From Owenia fusiformis (taxonomy: Eukaryota > Annelida > Polychaeta > Sabellida > Oweniidae), in assembly GCA_903813345.2 (NCBI GenBank), contig CAIIXF020000008.1, forward strand, positions 18,214,822-18,278,821: DNA of 64,000 nt, written 5' to 3'. Position numbers and translations under genes: made by a program. The notes under the pieces are model-generated. The model ran no database searches, was not told the DNA's origin, and saw only the letters and a program-made list of their open reading frames with translations. Shown here in pieces: positions 59,327 through 64,000 of this stretch. Positions within the stretch are counted from its first letter, which is position 1, and each line of letters opens with the position of its first letter.

Positions 59327-60981
59327 TTTCAATCCATGTTATACCAACAGTTAATTTTCTTACATAACTTATTTTCATTCACACACGCACTGGTTGTATC
59401 AAGTGTCACACAAAGATTTAGCACTAACTCCAATCACTTTCCAAAAATCCAAAAGCAATGTTGAAATGTCACACGGATTGTGTTATAAGTTGCATAGAAT
59501 ACTGAAAGAATTACACATGGATCAAAGTAAATTTCGAACGAATGTGTCAATTTTACACACGTACGCATTGAGTTCAAACTCGCATAGGATGGTTCCCGCT
59601 CGCATAGGCTGTCACAAACAAGTTGCACTTCACACAGGGTGGGAGATTTGAAGTCACGTGATATTTACTTCCTGGTTTCTACAATATGGCGCCCTCCGTT
59701 GAAATGTTACAAAATGTTAATTTTAAATCAAAAGTATATAATTTAGCCCTAGGCTAGGGTACAATGGCCATTTATTGAGAAACTACAAACTAGATCTTTC
59801 TATCTTTTTGCCGGGCTAATGTGTTATTTCGTTCAGTGCAAACGTAACGCGAGATTTAGAAAAAAAATCTCGAACATCTCTAGAAAGCAATTTACATGTA
59901 TGTTACATCAAGGTATGTGATCGGTACATCAAGGTGTGTGGTCGGAACATCATGGTTTGTGAAGGGAAAACGTTTGTTTGAGCCTCATAAGCATTTGTTC
60001 GACTTTTGTACCCTGTTCGATGTCATTTTTAAATAATGCATACACAAATATGCATGTACTAGTGTGATTTTACAAACATAGAGTGTGCAAACTCGAACAA
60101 ACCGTGTATGAAATCACACGGATTGTGTATGTATTCTGCTAAACGCTATTCTATGTGTTAGAGGTATCACATATATATAAGATGTCCAATTTTGATACAG
60201 TTTTAACACCATACTGGCGTGCTGTTTCAAATGGTTCAGTGAAAAGTTGCAACCCGAGTTGCAAGAGACTATTGACATTTTTCCACTGGTCACATACTTA
60301 CATTCTTATTTTGACATGCTATTCTATGAATATCACAATAACTATTAAGCAACATTTAAAGCATTGAACAATGCTATATTGAAGCTACTCTATTGTATAA
60401 ACCTAGCAGAAAAAGTATACATCGATTTACAAGCTAAGTGCTCTCATTAACCGTTAAGGGAATCACTATTCAAATGGCGAGACAATGGGAATTAGCGTCA
60501 CGGAGAGGAAACCCCCGAAACAAAAACATTTTCATATTTAATAGAGTTTACCTCAAATTTTACTTCAATCATTCTATTACTACCGATACATATTTTGGAT
60601 GATGGTCAATAACTGAATGTTGAACGTTGCCATTTTCCATGACACTTTTAATAGTCTTGCTGTGAGCCCTTAAGCCCTTGAGGGAGTAACATGGGCTTGA
60701 CATTTTTAATAATAGCTCAGTTATTTCACCATTTGAAGTTTTTGGAGTTTTCGTATTAGACTGGTTTGGTAGAAAAGCTCAATTGGTTTGACATTAATGT
60801 TCACTTTTCAGTTCAAAGTTGCAATGGAGATTTGAGTTGGGAAAGATTTTCATAAACACCGTCCCTATTTTGCAATAGTATTGCCTTTATCATTCTTTGT
60901 CGTGCATTTTCTCTCATATATTCTGAGTACATTTACAATGTTTACAATTAACTAATTACATATTACACTTGCATTAGCACA

Positions 60982-61970
60982 CAGGGTGTATCAAAAAAAC
61001 GCAACAAGCAGTTATCTCGTAAAATCACAAAACTAGTGATGACTACATCAATTTCATTCAATGTACTATAAAGCCACGCCCCTCCTCTTTGCAATAATAT
61101 GTCATTCATTCACATGTTGTCATGGTTGGGTGAGAAATCCTTCCATTTACACGGTGGGTCAAATCGGCTCTGGACCAAGTTTCAGAAATTGCAAAAATCA
61201 GTGCAAATGCCAAGTGCCAATTGAAGTTCTCCTGACTGTTTTTGTTGTGACTTTTTCTTTGGAGCTATCTCAGGAGCATCTGTGCTCACCATTCCTTCGC
61301 TAGATAATGCAAAACTTCGAGAAAGAATTGCCAATGGGCTGTTTTTCTCCGCCTTAATTCACAGATGACTGAGAGCTGAGCCATGAATGGCATGGAGAGA
61401 TGAGGGCATCTTTGTGTGCTAAGAAGTGGTGACAATTTAGAGGGGTATAAGATGTATTCTTGCAGAGCATGAGTAAACACTTTACAGTCTATGTCACGCA
61501 TCCCATAGCTTCTTCCAATATCCTCTATGCCCCATGCACTGACATTTGCAATGTTTAAAACTTGGGTCTGGGCTGAATTTTGCCCCACTTTACAAAATAA
61601 TGATGATTCGGACAACCATGACTCCCTGTGAATGAATGACATTCCATTGTAAAGAGGAGTAATTGGGTTTTTTGGTACATTGAATGAAAAGGATGCAGTC
61701 ATCATTGGTTTTATGTTTCTTCCAATAATTGCATTGGTCCCCGTGCACTGACTTTTGCGATGTTTATAACTTAGCCCAAAGGTAATTTTGGCCCACTTTG
61801 CTTAAAGAATGATTACTCGCCAAACCATGACCCAATATCAACGAATGATATACCATTAGAAAGAGGAGACACGTGGCTTTAATTGGTACATTGAATGAAA
61901 TCAATGCTGTTATCACTGGTTTTGTGCTTTTCCGAGATAACAATCTGTTGCGTTTTTTTAACACGTACTG
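60982..61970. mobile_element. ~1-kb inverted-repeat element with mariner-like ends
   Basis: The left end (CAGGGTGTATCAAAAAAACG then CAACAAGCAGTTATCTCG) is mirrored at the right end near 61970 (CGAGATAACAATCTGTTGCG then TTTTTTTAACACG). The arms stretch about 230 bp and share TTTCATTCAATGTAC, AAAGCCACG and CTCCTCTTT. A further partial copy of the arm lies at about 61610-61730. The enclosed frame 61286-61705 is part of the repeat, not a recognised transposase. Confidence 0.8.
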
Positions 61971-62190
61971 TATTACGCTCTATGAACATTAAAAGTGCAG
62001 CCTTGGCTTTCAAAATCATTACTTCATTATCATCTGATTTAAACGTTTGAAATATAATGTCATCGTCACCGTACCAATTCATTCCACATCTATGGAGTCT
62101 TAATTTAAAAAAATACTAGTTCTAATAATAGTTCTGACATCTGGTATTAATTTAGGACAATCCTTTGGTTTTTAAGACAACACAATAAAG
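61971..62190. other. Short gene-free stretch
   Basis: AT-rich sequence, presumably the 3' flank of the minus-strand WxxW gene. It contains no clear poly(A) signal that I can assign. Confidence 0.4.
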
Positions 62191-62616
62191 CTATAATCGA
62201 GGACAGAGCCATTGAACTTCATAGCTTTCGCATGCCAAACTCGGATTATCAACTAGTCTGCAACCGAATCCTGAGTATGCGGAATATCTATAGAATATTC
62301 TGCCAATGGCCATCTCTGCTTCTGGTGGTTCATGCGTGTCCACATTACGAGCACGGACTGCAAGAGGTGCGAGCTCATCATCACAATATTGGGCTGCAAG
62401 AGCCTGAAAGTGAGAAAGTATGAGGCTAACATGCATTTAATTGGTTAAAAAGAGATAATGTTTACCCATGAATATAACATAATGCATTGTTAGGTTTAAG
62501 TTGAGTGAACTTTACCGTATTATTTTCAGTGACGGCTTTCCTCTCCCACATGCCGACGGTTTCAAAATCTCCGTTTCCTCCTGGACCTTCCGCTGACATA
62601 AATCCCTTCCACACAC
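62191..62616 (-). CDS. WxxW-domain (mucin/CILP-type) protein, C-terminal part
   Basis: Two last exons on the minus strand, 62516-62616 and 62191-62403, joined in phase 0; upstream exons lie beyond what I can identify, probably outside the window. The spliced tail reads VWKGFMSAEGPGGNGDFETV, then after about 20 residues CDDELAPLAVRAR, GRIFYRYSAYSGFGCRL and CESYEVQWLCPRL-stop. This matches the WxxW domain of mucin-5AC and cartilage intermediate layer proteins (GDFET, a Cys/IEVR-like strand, GFxC, C..YEVRFLCP). The second Trp of the name-giving motif is Phe here (WKGF). The domain is extracellular, rich in disulfides, and in known proteins is a target of C-mannosylation. The acceptor of exon 62516-62616 is weak (TTTTAAG), so its 5' border is less certain. 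Confidence 0.8.
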
Positions 62617-62725
62617 CTTAAAATACACGTTTGTCTTATAATTTAGTCTACAAAGTGACCCAAGTATATATGCAACCCTTTAATTTAGGAGTTACTTTCC
62701 CAAATTATGATTGAATATTCTTAAA

Positions 62726-62875
62726 TCTTTACTCCTGCGACGTCCAGCTGTGGATTTACCCCCATTTTCTTCTCCCTTTACTCCTACGACATCCAGTTTG
62801 GATTTACCCCATTTTCTTCTCGCTTTACTCCTGCGACATCCAGTGTGGATTTACCCCATTTTCTTCTCGCTGCTT
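62726..62875. repeat. ~47-bp tandem repeat, three copies
   Basis: CTTTACTCCTGCGACATCCA followed by GTGTGGATTTACCCC and ATTTTCTTCTCG occurs three times in a row with few changes. It is open in one frame for a short stretch but has no gene context. Confidence 0.9.
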
Positions 62876-63414
62876 GTTTTAGAATTAAGGCATGTGTTAC
62901 TTCAAATCGTGGAAAATCAAATTTTAGACATCTGCATCGATCTTTATCAAAAGGTGGGTAAATTCATCATTATTGATCTGACGAGATTATACTAAAAATG
63001 TCGCCATTGATTACCCGATTGAACACCCCATGTTGTTGTTTTAATTTAAACTAAGAGGGTTGCATTAATTATTCGGGCCACACTGTACATTTAGTGTATT
63101 TATTCAAATACATTTATTCATATTCTTTCATGATCATGAGGTTGTAAATATTTTCCGTAATACCAGTATTAAATCATTGCACACGCCCTCGTTAAACAGT
63201 CTATTACTCGGGGTGGAAAATTTTCTAAGAGGCTCCGTTAAGGAAAAAATGACTTTATGAGCTGGATGGAATTTCTGTGTATTTTTTATTCTATTAGGGT
63301 GTCCTGCATAAAGGATTTCGCCTGCGAAGCATATAACTCTTGCGAACATATCTAAATACTGGTCCGAAGAAGACATACCTTGAATTTTTTAGAAAAAATT
63401 GGCTAAAAATGGAA

Positions 63415-64000
63415 ACTACAAGAAGTCAAAATGTTCAACTCAAACAAAGTTGTAGCTATTCTATATCAATATTTTGTGTTATGTAAGGTTTCTCAGATGT
63501 TTCAAGACCTTCATTAGTATACTTGTGTCTAGAAATGTGACATTTAAGGACAAAATTTGGCATTTTTAATCATTTTCGCTTTCAGCATTAACATATAGTT
63601 CCTTATATCTCGAGTTTAATGCTGACTGGTTGTTGCATTTTTGATTAAATCTGTGCTTATACATATGTTCTTCCATTTAAGGTGTAGAAAATGTATAGTG
63701 GACAACCATTGTTCATATGAGAGCTTTCAGATCTCCCCTACCCCATTTATTATGGAAAATTACCGAAAAATATGAAAAAATAAAATAACTTGAAATTATA
63801 AACTTTAACAAAGTTGTAGCTATTCTATGTCAATATTATGTGTTATTTAATGTTTTTAAGATATTTCAGAACCTATAGCGGTATACAAGTGGCTAGAAAT
63901 GAGACATTTAAGGACAAAACTTGGCATTTTTTTTATCATTTTCGCTTTCAGCAGTAATATATAGTTCCTCATATCTTGAGTTTTATGCTGTCTGATTGTT
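63415..64000. repeat. ~365-bp tandem repeat running off the window
   Basis: ACAAAGTTGTAGCTATTCTA at 63445 recurs at 63810, and ACATTTAAGGACAAAA, CATTTTCGCTTTCAGCA and ATATAGTTCCT follow in the same order in both units. At least 1.6 copies are in the window. Confidence 0.88.

Larger units (their letters stand above)
56845..60980. other. Intergenic region rich in small repeats
   Basis: No gene recognised. It holds two hairpin elements (58316-58499 and about 58509-58870), short tandem palindromic repeats (59220-59326) and a direct repeat (56873-57192). Short CACACGGATTGTGT-like words recur near 59470 and 60115. Confidence 0.5.
62617..64000. other. Probable intron of the WxxW gene, with repeats
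   Basis: No further exon of the WxxW gene could be found. Contains a 47-bp tandem repeat (62726-62875) and the start of a 365-bp tandem repeat (63415 to the window end). Confidence 0.45.

Noticed and set aside
61286-61705. 139-codon minus-strand frame as a transposase
   Set aside because: It lies within the repeated arms of an inverted-repeat element and shows no DDE/D-type or helix-turn-helix motif that I can recognise.

Overview
This is a eukaryotic, AT-rich window with spliced genes (GT-AG introns), long intergenic stretches and many short inverted-repeat transposons. The best taxonomic clue is a secreted three-exon globin (52159-53560, minus) whose signal peptide, cysteine pattern and intron positions are those of annelid extracellular hemoglobin chains, so I read the window as a marine annelid; the species cannot be told. 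A Delilah-like bHLH gene and a family of SLC46-type transporters fit an invertebrate.

Layout. 1-6.9 kb: a 31-bp minisatellite interrupted by three DNA transposons, all inside an intron of a minus-strand GH27 (alpha-galactosidase-like) gene whose first exons lie at 6909-8430. 10.5-11.3 kb: single-exon Delilah-like bHLH gene (minus). 11.3-19 kb: no gene recognised. 19.0-21.5 kb: an intronless ADAM10-like transmembrane metalloprotease (minus) with an unusual cytoplasmic tail. 22.8-28.5 kb: a nine-exon gene (plus) for a protein with two cyclic-nucleotide-binding domains. 30.1-33.1 kb: a nested inverted-repeat composite. 33.4-51.8 kb: four SLC46-like transporter genes, one minus and three plus, all with the same four-exon structure; the last two are a recent tandem duplication. 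52.2-53.6 kb: the globin gene, tail to tail with the last transporter. 54-62 kb: repeats, including a 5'-truncated LINE copy and several hairpin elements. 62.2-62.6 kb: the 3' end of a minus-strand gene with a mucin/CILP-type WxxW domain. The window ends in a ~365-bp tandem repeat.

Most notable points: (1) the 31-bp minisatellite is a multiplied copy of the GH27 exon end plus its own 5' splice site, so the intron carries about two dozen splice-donor-like units; (2) the SLC46 duplication carried along the last exon of the neighbouring globin gene, leaving an intact orphan globin exon at 46654-46767; (3) the intronless ADAM ends in a coiled-coil and CUE/UBA-like segment in place of the usual proline-rich tail; (4) the globin has a free-cysteine candidate 11 residues after the distal histidine, the position linked to sulfide binding in B2-type chains.

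Exon boundaries were derived by hand from splice consensus and reading-frame phase; no database search or transcript data were available.
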